Shown piece by piece: positions 37,680-48,400 of a stretch of 64,000 nucleotides of DNA. The translations under genes were made by a program, and so were the position numbers. The notes beneath the pieces were generated by a model, which was given only the letters and a program-made list of their open reading frames with translations, had not been told where the DNA came from and searched no databases. Source of the stretch: Aristolochia californica (lineage: Eukaryota; Streptophyta; Magnoliopsida; Piperales; Aristolochiaceae); the NCBI GenBank assembly GCA_029961685.1, contig JARWKL010000002.1:18940908-19004907 (forward strand), given 5' to 3'. Position 1 is the stretch's first letter; the number at the start of each line of letters is the position of its first letter.

Positions 37680-37966
37680 GTTCCTCCGTCATGGACTTCC
37701 AACCACAAATAATTTTCATCTTTTTGACAGGGATGAAGTTCCTCCATCCTGGACTCCCAACCACAAATAATTTTTATCTTTTTTCGGGGATGAAGTTCCT
37801 CTGTCATGGACTTCCAACCACAAATAATTTTGATCTTTTTGACGGGGAAGAAGTTCCTCCGTTGTGGACTCCCAACCACAAATAATTTTCATCTTTTTGA
37901 CGGGGATGTAGTTCCTCTGTTGTGGACTCCCAACCTCAAAAAGTTTTGATCTTTTTGACGGGGTAA
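37680..37966. repeat. Minisatellite: five 57-58-bp copies inside the retrotransposon
   Basis: Copies start at 37680, 37738, 37795, 37853 and 37911, each beginning GTTCCTC and containing TGGACTYCCAAC, CACAAATAATTTT, then ATCTTTTTGACGGGG. The fifth copy is the most diverged (CTCAAAAAGTTTT). The period is not a multiple of three, so open frames through it are not evidence of a repeated protein. Confidence 0.93.
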
Positions 37967-38242
37967 AATAAATGATGACATGAGGCCACCTCTTATTCAA
38001 TAATATGGTCCCCAAAGAGACATAATAGCTACAACTGAATATAACACGAACATCTTCCCAACACATATAACACGAACCGAATAGTTAACTTTGTCAAAGA
38101 ACCCATGAAATAATCTGATATAAAAATTTCTTCTTTGATGCACAAGCTTCATCTTTTGTGCTTCCCCTTTCTTGAATATTTGGTCACATAAACTTATCCA
38201 CAACATAAGGCAATAAAATATCTCTTTCTTGTACTTCTTCTA

Positions 38243-38260
38243 CTTCCCCCGCTCAAGCTG
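38243..38260 (-). other. Third polypurine-like motif inside the element
   Basis: Minus-strand CAGCTTGAGCGGGGGAAG resembles the CAGCTTGAGGGGGAG found just before the 3' LTR in many plant copia elements. Here it is about 950 bp from the LTR and is followed by no LTR-like sequence. It may mark the old 3' end of a related element incorporated into this one. Confidence 0.45.
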
Positions 38261-38710
38261 GAGGTAATGGCAGTGATCCCAGCTTGAACCAAATATCATA
38301 GATGTAGCGATAGGCCAAAATAATAGAGATGTATAAATAAGCTCTCAAACCAGGGAGAAGTGAGATATCTTCATGATATATCAACTCAAAAAAAGTTGAC
38401 GCAAACAGTTGGCTTAAATTCCAATTTTTCAATACAATAGAATACTAGCATGGCCTTTGATTCTTCCAATTCGAATATATCTTTAAATATAGATCAGATT
38501 GACATGAAATTTTCTTCATATGAAACTAGAATAAATAAATTTCATCCAAGTATAACTTATATTCATAAATATAATTATTAGAAGATAAATAATCTGATAG
38601 ATTTTGGTCTCTGTCATATTGCCGAACAAAGTTTTGTTTCTCCTGTTTTTCCGGAACGACTATTGACTCTTCCAAGATAAATATATACTTATAAAAAAAT
38701 CATACTAAGA

Positions 38711-39092
38711 ATTGGTTGAATATTTAAGAAATATACTTACGTATCTTTCTTTTAATATATAATTCTCCATATAAAGTCTCTTCTTGATAGCATAAAATAC
38801 CTCGGAATTTGAGACTTCCTGCTGCTGCTCGAACCTCTTTTTCAATCTGACTTTTGCTGCTTCAAATATCGATTTCTCTTTGTAGATAACTCAGATAAAA
38901 AATTGGTTGAATAGGTAAAAGAATATAATTTCATATATTTCTTTTGATATATATTTATCCATATAAATTCTAGTTCTTGATAGCAAAAATACCTCGAAAC
39001 TGAAGATTGCTACTGCTGCTCGAACCTTTTTACAATCTGACCTTCGCTTGTTCAAATATCGATATCTCTCTGTACATAACTCCGATTGAACA
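38711..39092. repeat. 190-bp tandem duplication in the retrotransposon interior
   Basis: Two diverged copies, about 38711-38901 and 38902-39092. Both run ATTGGTTGAATA, then TTGATAGCA, AATACCTCG, GCTGCTCGAACC, AATCTGACC/T and TTCAAATATCGAT. The offset is 190-191 bp throughout. No reading frame is preserved across the copies. Confidence 0.88.
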
Positions 39093-39227
39093 AATTGTTC
39101 TTCTTTGGAAAGTAGACTCAAATATATTTCCTTAAATATATAAATTTCAATATGAAAAACTACTTATATAGGTAAAAATCGTAAAGAAATCTACCGGTAT
39201 AGGAACTGAAAAAAATAACTACGAACC

Positions 39228-39244
39228 TAGGGTTTAGGGTTTAG
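39228..39244 (-). promoter_or_regulatory. Telo-box-like motif near the primer binding site
   Basis: Two TTTAGGG-type units on the plus strand (CTAAACCCTAAACCCTA on the minus strand), about 55 bp inside the element from the primer binding site. AAACCCTA motifs are common in plant 5' leaders. Two units are too few to be telomeric. Confidence 0.6.
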
Positions 39245-39297
39245 AGAAAAGGATTCCCATTACCTCCGTGAGTTGACCAAGTCAACTCACAGAACCT

Positions 39298-39309
39298 GCT
39301 CTGATACCA
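39298..39309 (-). other. Primer binding site for initiator-methionine tRNA
   Basis: On the minus strand TGGTATCAGAGC directly follows the 5' LTR. It is complementary to the 3' end of plant initiator tRNA-Met (GCTCTGATACCA). The match extends further with one missing base (AACCTG before GCTCTG). This sets the element's orientation and supports a copia-type assignment. Confidence 0.93.
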
Positions 39310-39702
39310 TGTAGAATTTTTGGAAATGTGAAATACTTCATTGACATTAATAACTTGTTGTAATCAGGAGTACATGAACCTCTAGTTATAATAGAGGAAG
39401 GTAGTAGAGTCCAATTACAATAAACTACCCTTGTCCCAATTACACCCAAACTCTATCACTTAAGGTAAGTCCTAACATAATTAGGTAAACCAATATTGAT
39501 AAAAGACAAATATAACTTAAACTTAAACTTTTCTTGGTCATGAACTAAGATAAAGGATACTTTTGTGAGTCCTTCTTGATCTTCCAATTGATGTGATAAG
39601 GATGCCATCTCCTGGTAATCATTACGGGTCCTACTTCTTATGGGCTTGGGCCCATCTTGTGGGCCTTCCTTGGTCATTTCGGTTTGACCTTATCTTCCAA
39701 CA
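39310..39702 (-). repeat. 5' LTR (393 bp)
   Basis: Starts TGTAGAATTT and ends CTTCCAACA on the plus strand and adjoins the primer binding site, so it is the 5' LTR. On the minus strand it reads from TGTTGGAAGATAAGG through a TATA-like stretch and AGAGGTTCATGTACTCC to the end. The change of TGTTG to TGTAG at its inner edge weakens the terminal inverted repeat. Confidence 0.95.
39385..39393 (-). promoter_or_regulatory. Possible TATA box of the 5' LTR
   Basis: On the minus strand the LTR reads CTCTATTATAACTAGAGG; the other LTR has TTTATTATAAACAGAGG at the same place. Plant copia LTRs often have TATAAATAGAGG here, shortly before the transcript start. The element's own copy has drifted from that form. 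Placement is by analogy only. Confidence 0.4.
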
Positions 39703-39707
39703 AGAAA
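39703..39707. repeat. Target-site duplication, right (AGAAA)
   Basis: Second copy of AGAAA directly after the LTR terminus CAACA. The satellite then continues with AAATTAAATTCTCAAG in phase. Confidence 0.93.
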
Positions 39708-39905
39708 AAATTAAATTCTCAAGTTAATGTGCAGTGCGATATTTACCAGAGCCAAACAACCCTGTTTTAGCCAATTTCCAAAAGCAACCTAACAATCATA
39801 GATCATCGTAAACATTTTTGATCAATTAATAATGTGTAAATGCTATATTTTTTTTGTTAGAAATGACTTATTGTTTGGGAGTCAACACTCAGTTAAAAAT
39901 ACTTC

Positions 39906-39906
<1 letters not shown>

Positions 39907-39960
<54 letters not shown>
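39907..39960. repeat. Largest poly(C) tract, 54 bases
   Basis: 54 uninterrupted C, then TTTCCCCCTTTCCC. It lies in the first monomer after the retrotransposon. Sequencing or assembly may have changed the true length. Confidence 0.93.
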
Positions 39961-41464
39961 TTTCCCCCTTTCCCGATGATTCCAAACCAAATATATAAAA
40001 AACTAAAAGAATTTACAATCCTTAAAAAATCATAGATACTTTTTGGATTATCTCTCTCAACATTTGTGTATTTCCATTTTGGATGTTCAATTTTTTTACA
40101 AATCCAACTTGAGTTTTCACTCTCCCTTTTTTTCTCGTACACAAAAAGATAAGGCAAAGACATCACAACAAAATGAAAATTTTATAGTTTATGTATGTAA
40201 AAAATCGAAAACAATAATAAATGTAAGTGAAGAAATTATTTCCCGCACTAAAAATGAACACCAAAGTTTTGTTATCCTTGTTTCAGAAATTCCACAAGTA
40301 CAACACCTAATAGTTTGGTGGAATTTTATAAGAAAGAGATTTATAAATAATCCTAATATGTATTAATATGATATGCATGCCAGAAACATGTTGCATATGC
40401 AAATGACCTAATGATCCAAAAATTTCATGGAGTAAAAAAGTTTTAATTCTCAAATTAACGTGCGGTGGATATTTACCAGAGCCATACAAAAAACGGACCT
40501 AACAATCATAGATCATCGTTAATGTTTTGATCAATTAATGATGTGTAACGGATATAATTTTTGTTTGAAATGACTTATGGTTTGGGTGTCAACACTCAGA
40601 TAAAAATGCCTCGCCCCCGATTTTCCGATGATTGCAAAACCTAATATATAAAAAAATAAAAGAGTTTACAATCCATAAAAATCACAGATACTTTTGGAGT
40701 TATCTCTCTCAGCATTTGTGCCTTTCCATTTTAGATGTCAATTTTTTTTCAAATGCAAACTTGAGTTTTCTCTATCCCTTTGTTCTCATAAACAAGAAGA
40801 TAAGGCAAATAGATCACAACAAAATGAAATTTAAGATTTTAAGTACGTAAAAAATAAAAACTAAAATAAATGTAAATGAAGAAAATTATTTCCCGCACTA
40901 AAAATGAACACCAAAGTTTTGTTATCCATGTTTGGGAAATTCCACTAGTACAACCCCTAATAGCTCGGTGGAATTTTATCAAAAAGAGATTTCTGAATTA
41001 TCCTAATATGTATTAAATATAGATATGCATACCTGAAACATGTTGCAGATGCAAATGACCCAATGATCCAAAAATTTCGAGTAGAAAATTTTAAATTGCC
41101 AAGTTAACGTGCAATGGGATATTTACCAGAGCCAAAACAAACCAGTTTTTACGTATTTAAAAAAGGCGGACCTAACAATCATAGATCATAGTAAATGTTT
41201 TGATCAATTAACGAAGTGTAACGGCTATAACTTTTGTTAGAAATGACTTATGGTTTGGGAGTCAACACTCAGTTAAAAATGCCTCCCCCCTCCTTTTTCA
41301 TTGATAGCAAAACCTAATATTTAAAAAACTAAAAGAGTTTACAATCCTTAAAAATCACAGATAATTTTTGGAGTTATTACTCTCAGCATTTGTGCATTTC
41401 CATTTTGGAAGTTTAATTTTTTCTCGAATCCAAACTAAAGTTTCCAGTCTCCCATTTTTTTCGT

Positions 41465-42418
41465 AAACAAAAAGATAAGGCTAATAGATCACAACAAAAT
41501 GAAAATTTAGATTTTATGTATGTAAAAATTTCAAACTATAATAAATGTAAGTGAAGAAAATTATTTCACAAACTAAAAATGAATACCAAAGTTTTGTTAT
41601 CCATATTTGGGAAATTCCACTAGTACAACCCTAATAGCTTGGTGGAATTTTATAAGAAAGAGATTTCTAATTGATCATAACATGTTTTAAATATGGATAT
41701 GCATGCCTGAAACATCTTGAAGATGCAAATGACCAAATGATCCAAAAATTTCGAGTAGAATATTTTAAATTCTCAAGTTAACATGCGGTGGGATATTTAC
41801 CAAAGCCAAACAACCCACTTTTTGCCTATTTACGAAAAGTGAACCTAACAATCATAGATCATCGTAAATGTTTTGATTGATTAATAATGTGTAACGGCTA
41901 TAATTTTAGTTAGAAATGACCTATGGTTTGGGAGTCTCATAAACAAAAAGATAAGGCTAATAAATCACAACAAAATGAAAATTTAGATTTTATGTATGTA
42001 AAAAATTTAAAACTATAATAAATGTAAGTGAAGAAAATAATTTCACAAACTAAAAATGAATACCAAAGTTTTGTTATCCATATTTGGGAAATTCCACTAG
42101 TACAACCCTAACAGCTTGGTGGAATTTTATAAGAAAGAGATTTCTAATTGATCATAACATGTTTTAATTATGGATATGCATGCCTGAAACATCTTGAAGA
42201 TGCAAATGACCAAATGATCCAAAAATTTGAAGTAGAAAATTTTAAATTCTCAAGTTAACATGCGGTGGGATATTTACCAAAGCCAAACAACCCACTTTTT
42301 GCCTATTTACGAAAAGCGAACCTAACAATCATAGATCATCGTAAATGTTTTGATCGATTAATAATGTGTAATGGCTATAATTTTAGTTAGAAATAACCTA
42401 TGGTTTGGGCGTCAACAC
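41465..42418. repeat. Recent 477-bp local tandem duplication
   Basis: Two near-identical segments offset by 477 bp (AAAGATAAGGCTAATA at about 41471 and 41948). They share private variants such as AAAATTTAGATTTTATGTATG, TTTCACAAACTAAAAATG, GAATACCAAAG, ATCTTGAAGATGC and TTTACGAAAAG. The junction near 41937 joins GGTTTGGGAGTC to TCATAAACAAAAAG, skipping a C tract, so the marker spacing 41285-42437 is 1152 bp. Confidence 0.9.
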
Positions 42419-42436
42419 TCAGTTAAAAATGCCACG

Positions 42437-45400
42437 CCCCCCCTTTTTCGGTGATTGCAAAACCTAATACCAAAAAAACTAAAAGAGTTTACATTCTCTA
42501 AAATACACAGATACTTTTGGAAATATCTCTCTCAGCATTTGTCCATTTCGATGTTGGATGTTCATTTTTTTTTTAAATCCAATCTTTGGTTTTCATTCTC
42601 CCTTTTTTCTTGTAAAAAAAAAGATAAGGCAAATAGCTCACAACAAAATGAAAATTTTAGAGTTTATGTATGAAAAAAATAGAAAACTATCATAAATGTA
42701 CGTGAAGAAAATTATTTCACGCACTAAAAATGATCACAAAAGTTTTGTAACCACGTTTGGGAAAATCTTCTAGTACAACCCCAAATAGCTTGCTGGAATT
42801 TTATAAGAAAGAGATTATTAATTGATTCTAACATGTTCTAACTATGGATATGCATGCCTGAAACATGCTGAAGATGCAAGTAGCCTAATGATCCAAAAGT
42901 TTCAAGTAGTAGAAAAAATTAAATTCTCAAGTTAACGTGCGGTGGGATATTTACAAGAACCAAACTACCCAGTTTTTGCCTATTTAAAAAATGTGGAGCT
43001 ACCAATCATAGATCATCATAATCATTTTGATCGATTAATAATGTGTAACGGCTATAATTTTTGTTAGAAATGACTTATGGTTTGGGAGTCAACACTCACT
43101 TAAAAATGCCACCCCCCTCCCTTTTCCGATGATTGAAAAACCTAATATATAAAAAAAGTAAAGAATTTGAAATCCTTAAAAATCACAGATACTTTTTGGA
43201 ATAATCACTTTTAGCAATTGTGCATTTCCATTTTTGATGTTCAATTTTTTTCTAAATCCAAACTTGAGTTTTTACTCTCCCTTTTTTCTCGTAAAGAAAA
43301 ATATAAGGCAAATAGATCACAACAAAATGAAAATTTTAGAGTTTATGTATGTAAAAAATCAAAAACTATAATAAATGTAAGTGAAGAAAATTATTATCTG
43401 CACTTAAAATGAACACCAAAGTTTTATTATCCATGTTTTGGAAATTCCACTAGTACAACCCCTAATAGCTTGGTGGAATTTTATAAGAAAGAGATCTCTA
43501 AATTATCCTAATATGCATTAAATATGGATATGCATACCAGAAACATGTTGCAGATGGAAATGACCTAATGATCCAAAAAAATTATGGGAAATTTACCAGA
43601 GCCAAACAACCCACTTTTTGCCTTTTTAGGAAAAGCAGACCTAAAAATCATAGATCATCGTAAATGTTTTGACTGATTAATGATTTGTAACGACTATAAA
43701 TTTGGTTAGAAATCACTTAAGGTTTGGGAGTCAACACTACTTTAAAAATGCAACCCCCCCGTTTTCTGATGATTGAAAATCCTAATATATAAAAAACTAA
43801 AAGAGTTTACAATACTTAAAAATCACAGATAATTTTCGGAGTTATCTCTGTCAGCATTTGTGTATTTCCATGTTGGATGTTCAATTTTTTTCAAATCCAA
43901 ACTTGAGTTTTCACTCTCCCATTTTTCTTGTAAACAAAAAGATTAGGAAAATAGATCATAACAAAATGAAAATTTTAGAGTTTATGTATTTAAAAAATGG
44001 AAAACTAAAATAAATATAAGTGAAGAAAATTATTTCACGCACTAAAAATGAACACCAAGGTTTTGGGAAATTCCTCTAGTACAACCCCTAATAGCTTGGT
44101 GGAATATTATAAGAAAGAGATTTCTAAATTATCCTAATATGTTTTAAAAGTGGAAATGCATGCCTGAAACATGTTGTAGATGCATATGACCTAATGATGC
44201 AAAAATTTCAATGAGTAGAAAATTTTAAATTCTCAAGTTAACGTATGGTGGGATATTTACCAGAGCCAAACAACCCAGTTTTTGCCTATTTATAAAAAGC
44301 GGACCTAACAATCATAGATCATCATTGTAAATTTTTTAATCGGTTAATGATGTGTAACGGCTATAATTTTTGTTAGAATGGACTTATTGTTTGGGAGTCA
44401 GCACTCAGTTAAAAAGGCCTCGCCCCCCCTTTTCCAACAATTGAAAAACCTAATATATAAAAAACTAAAAGAGTTTTCAATCCTTAAAAATCATAGATAC
44501 TTTTTGGAATTATCTCTCTCAGCATTTGTGCATTTCCATTTGGGATGTTCAATTTTTTTTTTTAAATCCAAACTTGATTTTTCACTCTCCCTTTTTTTTC
44601 TCATAAACAAAAAGATAAGGCAAATAGATCACATCAAAATGAAAATTTTAGAGTTTACGTATGTAAAAAATAGAAAACTATAATAAATGTAAGTGAAGAA
44701 AATTATTTCCCGCACTAAAAATGAACACCAAAGTTTTGTTATCCATGTTTGGGAAATTCCACTAGTACAACCTCTAATAGCTTGATGGAATTTTATTAGA
44801 AAAAGATTTCTAAATTATCCTATTATGTATTAAATATGGATATGCATGCCTGAAACATGTTGCAGATGCATATAACCTAATGATACAAAAATTTCAATGA
44901 GTAGAAAAGTTTAACTTCAGAAGTTAATGTGCGGTGGGATATTTACCAGAAGCAAACAACCCACTTTTTGCCTATTTACAAAAAGCGGACCTAACAATCA
45001 TAGATCATCGTCAATGTTTTCATCGATTAATGATGTGTAACGACTATAATTTTTGTTAGAAATGACTTATGGTTTGGGAGTCAACACTCAGTTAAAAATG
45101 CCTCACCCCCCGTTTTTCGATGATTGCAAAACCTAATATATAAAAAATTAAAAGAGTTTACAATCATTAAACTTTTTGGAGTTATCTCAATCAGCATTTG
45201 TGCATTTCCATTTTGAATGTTCAATTTTTTTTCAAATCCAAACTTGAGTTTTTACTCTGCCATTTTTCCCGTAAACAAAAAGATAAGGCAAATAGACCTA
45301 ATGATCAAAAAATTTCAAGGTGTAGAAAAATTTAAATTCTCAAGTTAACGTGTTGTGGGATATTTACCGGAGCCAAACAACCCAATTTTTGCCTATTTAC

Positions 45401-48400
45401 AAAAAGCGAACCCAACAATCAAAGATCATCGTAAACTTTTTGATGGATTAATAATGTGTAATGGCTATAATTTTGGTTAGAAATGACTTATGTTTTGGAA
45501 ACCAACACTCAGTTAAAAATGCCTCGCCCGCCTTTTTAGATGATTGCAAAACCTAATATATAAAAAATTAAAAGAGTTTACAATCCTTAAAATGACAGAT
45601 ACTTTTTGGAATTGTCTCACTCAACATTTGTTCATTTCCATTTTGGATGTTCAATTTTTTTTCAAATCCAAACTTGAGTTTTCACTCAGCCTTTTTTCTC
45701 GTAAAAAAAAAGATAAGGCAAATAGATCACAACAAAATAAAAATTTTAGAGTTTAAGTATGTAAAAATTCAAAAACTATAATAAATGTAAATGAAGAAAA
45801 TTATTTCCTGCACTAAAAATGAACACAAAAGTTTTGTTATCCATGTTTGGGAAATTCCTCTAGTACAACCTTTAATAACTTGGTGGAATTTTATAAGAAA
45901 GAGATTTCTAAATTATCCTAATATGTATTAAATATGGTTATGCATACCCAAAACAAGTTGAAGATGCAAATGACCCAATGATCCAAAAATTTCAAGGAGT
46001 AGAAAAATTTTAATTCTTAAGTTAACCTGTGGTGGGAAATTTACCAGAGCCATACAACCCACTTTTTACCTGTTTACATAAAGCGGACCTAACAATCATA
46101 GATCACCATAAATGTTATGATCGATTAATGATGTGTAACGGCTATAATTGTTTTTAGAAATAACTTATGGTTTCGGAGTTAACACTCAGTTAAAAATGCG
46201 TCACCCCCCTTTTTCGATGATTGCAAAACCTAATATATAAAAACTAAGAGAGTTTACAATCCTTAAAAATCGCAGATACTTTTTGGAATTATCTTTCTCA
46301 GAATTTGTGCATTTCCATTTGGGATGTTCAGTTTTTTTTCAAATCAAAACTTGAGTTTTCACTCTCCCTTTTTTCTCGTAAACAAAAAGAAAAGGCAAAT
46401 ATATCACAGAAAAATGAAAATTTTAGAGTTTATGTATGTAAAAAATCAAAAACTAAAATAAATTTAAGTGAATAAAATTATTTCCCGCACTAAAACTGAA
46501 CACCAAAATTTTTGTTATCCATGTTTGGGAAATTCCACTAGTACAACCCGTAATAGCTTGCTGGAATTTTATAAGAAAGAGATTTCTAATATATCCTAGC
46601 AAGTTTAAGTTGTGGTTGATATGCATGCCAGAAACATGTTTAAGATGCAAATGACCTAACGATCCAAAAATTTCAAGGAGTAAAAAAATTTTAATTCTCA
46701 AGTTAACGTGCAGTGGGATATTTACCAGAACCAAACAACCCACTTTTTGCCTATTTAAAAAAAGCGGACGTAACAATCATAGATCATCATAACTGTGATG
46801 ATCAATTAATAATGTGTAATGGCTATAATATTTGTTTGATATGACTTATGGTTTGGGAGTCAACACTCAGTTTAAAATGCCACGCTACCCCTTTTCCGAT
46901 GATTGCGAAACCTAATTTATAAAAAACTAAAAGAGTTTACAGTGCTTAAAAATTACAAATACTTTTTGGAATTATCTCAATCTGCATTGGTGAATTTTCA
47001 TTTTGGATATTCAATTTTTTTTAAATCCAAACTTTGTTTTTCACTCTTCCATTTTTCTCGTAAACAAAAAGATAAGGCAAATAGATCAAAACAAAATTAA
47101 AATTAAAGAGTTTATGTATGTAAAAAATTGAAAACTATAATAAATATAAGTTTTGAAAATTATTTCACGCACTCAAAATGAACACCAAGGTTTTGTTATC
47201 TATGTTTGGGAAATTCCACTAGTACAACCCCTAATAGCTTGGTGGAATTTTATAAGAAAGAGATTTGTAATTGATCCTAACATGTTTTAAACATGGATAT
47301 GCATGCCTAAACCATGTTGAAGATGCAAATGACCTAATGATCCAAAAAATTTCAAGGAGAAGAAAAATTTTAATTCTCAAGTTAACATGTAGTGGGATAT
47401 TTACTAGAGCCAAACAACCTACTTTTTGCCTATTTACAAAAAGCGAACCTAACAATCATAGATCATCGTAAACATTTTGATCGATTAATAATGTGTACCG
47501 GTTGTAATTTTGGTAAGAAATGACTTATGGTTTGGGAGTCAACACTCAGTTAAAAATGCCTCGCCCCCCCTTTTCCGACGAATGCAAAACCTAATATATA
47601 AAAAACTAAAAGAGTTTACAATCCTTTAATACCACAGATACTTTTTTGAATTATCTCTTTCAACATTTGTGCATTTCCATTTTGGATGTTCAAATTTTTT
47701 TCAAATCCAAACTTTAATTTTCACTCTCCCTTTTTTGTTGTAAATAAAAAGAGAAGGCAAATAGATCTCAACAAAATGAAAATTTTAGAGTTTATGTATG
47801 TAAAAAATTGAAAACTATAATAAAAGTAAGTGAAGAAAATTATTTCCCACACTAAAAATGAACACCAAAGTTTTGTTGTACATGGTTGGAAAATTCCACT
47901 AGTACAACCCCTAATAGCATGGTGGAATTTTATAAGAAAGTGATTTCTAAATTATCCTAATATGTATTAAATATTGGTATGCATACCTGAAACATGTTGC
48001 AGATTCAAATGACCTAATGATCCAAAAATTTCAAGGAGTACAAAATTTTAAATTCTCAAGTTCGCGTGGGTGGGATATTCACCAGAGCCAAACAACACAA
48101 TTTTTGCTTATTTACAAAAAGCGGGCCTAACAATCATAGATCATCCTAAATTTTTTGATCGATTAATGAAGTGTAACGACTATAATTTTTGTTAGAAATG
48201 GCTTATGGTTTGGGAGTCAACGCTCAGTTAAAAATGCCTCGCTGCCCCTTTTTCGATTATTGCAAAACCTAATATATAAAAAACTAAAAGTGTTTACAAA
48301 CCTTAAAAATCACTGATACATTTTGGAGTTATCTCTCTCAGCATTTATGAATTTCCATATTGGATGTTCAATTTTTTTTCAAATCCAAACTTGAGTTTTC

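Larger units (their letters stand above)
37294..39297 (-). other. Retrotransposon interior, no coding capacity recognised
   Basis: About 2.0 kb between the polypurine tract and primer binding site. Apart from the listed repeats and polypurine-like motifs it is AT-rich sequence with short open frames only. The longest minus-strand frames (37281-37598, 37556-37879 and 37716-38066; 105-116 aa) run through the polypurine tract, LTR edge or minisatellite. They show no zinc knuckle, protease DSG/DTG, integrase HHCC or reverse transcriptase YVDD-like motif. Confidence 0.8.
36856..39702 (-). mobile_element. Non-autonomous Ty1/copia-like LTR retrotransposon
   Basis: Complete element of 2847 bp inserted in a satellite monomer. 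From its own 5' end (minus strand): 5' LTR 39702-39310; primer binding site 39309-39298, directly abutting the LTR and matching the 3' end of plant initiator-methionine tRNA; interior 39297-37294; polypurine tract 37304-37294; 3' LTR 37293-36856. Both LTRs end in CAACA on the plus strand and start with TG, and 5-bp AGAAA duplications flank the element. The iMet primer site, TTGAGGGGGAG polypurine tract and 5-bp duplication fit plant copia elements. The interior is only about 2 kb. It has no recognisable gag, protease, integrase, reverse transcriptase or RNase H, so any movement would have needed proteins from another element. LTRs differ at roughly one site in ten by eye, so the insertion is old. 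It is the only transposon I see in the window. Confidence 0.95.

Noticed and set aside
37680..37966. Regular short repeats considered as a CRISPR array.
   Set aside because: Units are contiguous without unique spacers and lie inside a plant retrotransposon.
37556..38066. Overlapping minus-strand frames with repeated ICGWES- and EELHP-like peptides.
   Set aside because: They arise from a 57-58-bp minisatellite read in shifting frames; the period is not a multiple of three.
38733..38750. Minus-strand CGTAAGTAT considered as a splice donor in the retrotransposon.
   Set aside because: The motif is lost in the neighbouring 190-bp copy, no exon frame lies beside it, and a single GTAAGT is weak evidence.
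39228..39244. Telomere-like repeat.
   Set aside because: Only two TTTAGGG-type units, inside a retrotransposon leader; it is not a telomere or interstitial telomeric array.
39298..39309. Match to the end of an initiator-methionine tRNA, considered as a tRNA gene.
   Set aside because: Only about a dozen bases match and they abut the LTR, as expected for a primer binding site.
39832..40166. Proline-rich (plus) and glycine-rich (minus) open frames.
   Set aside because: They are translations of the 54-base C tract.
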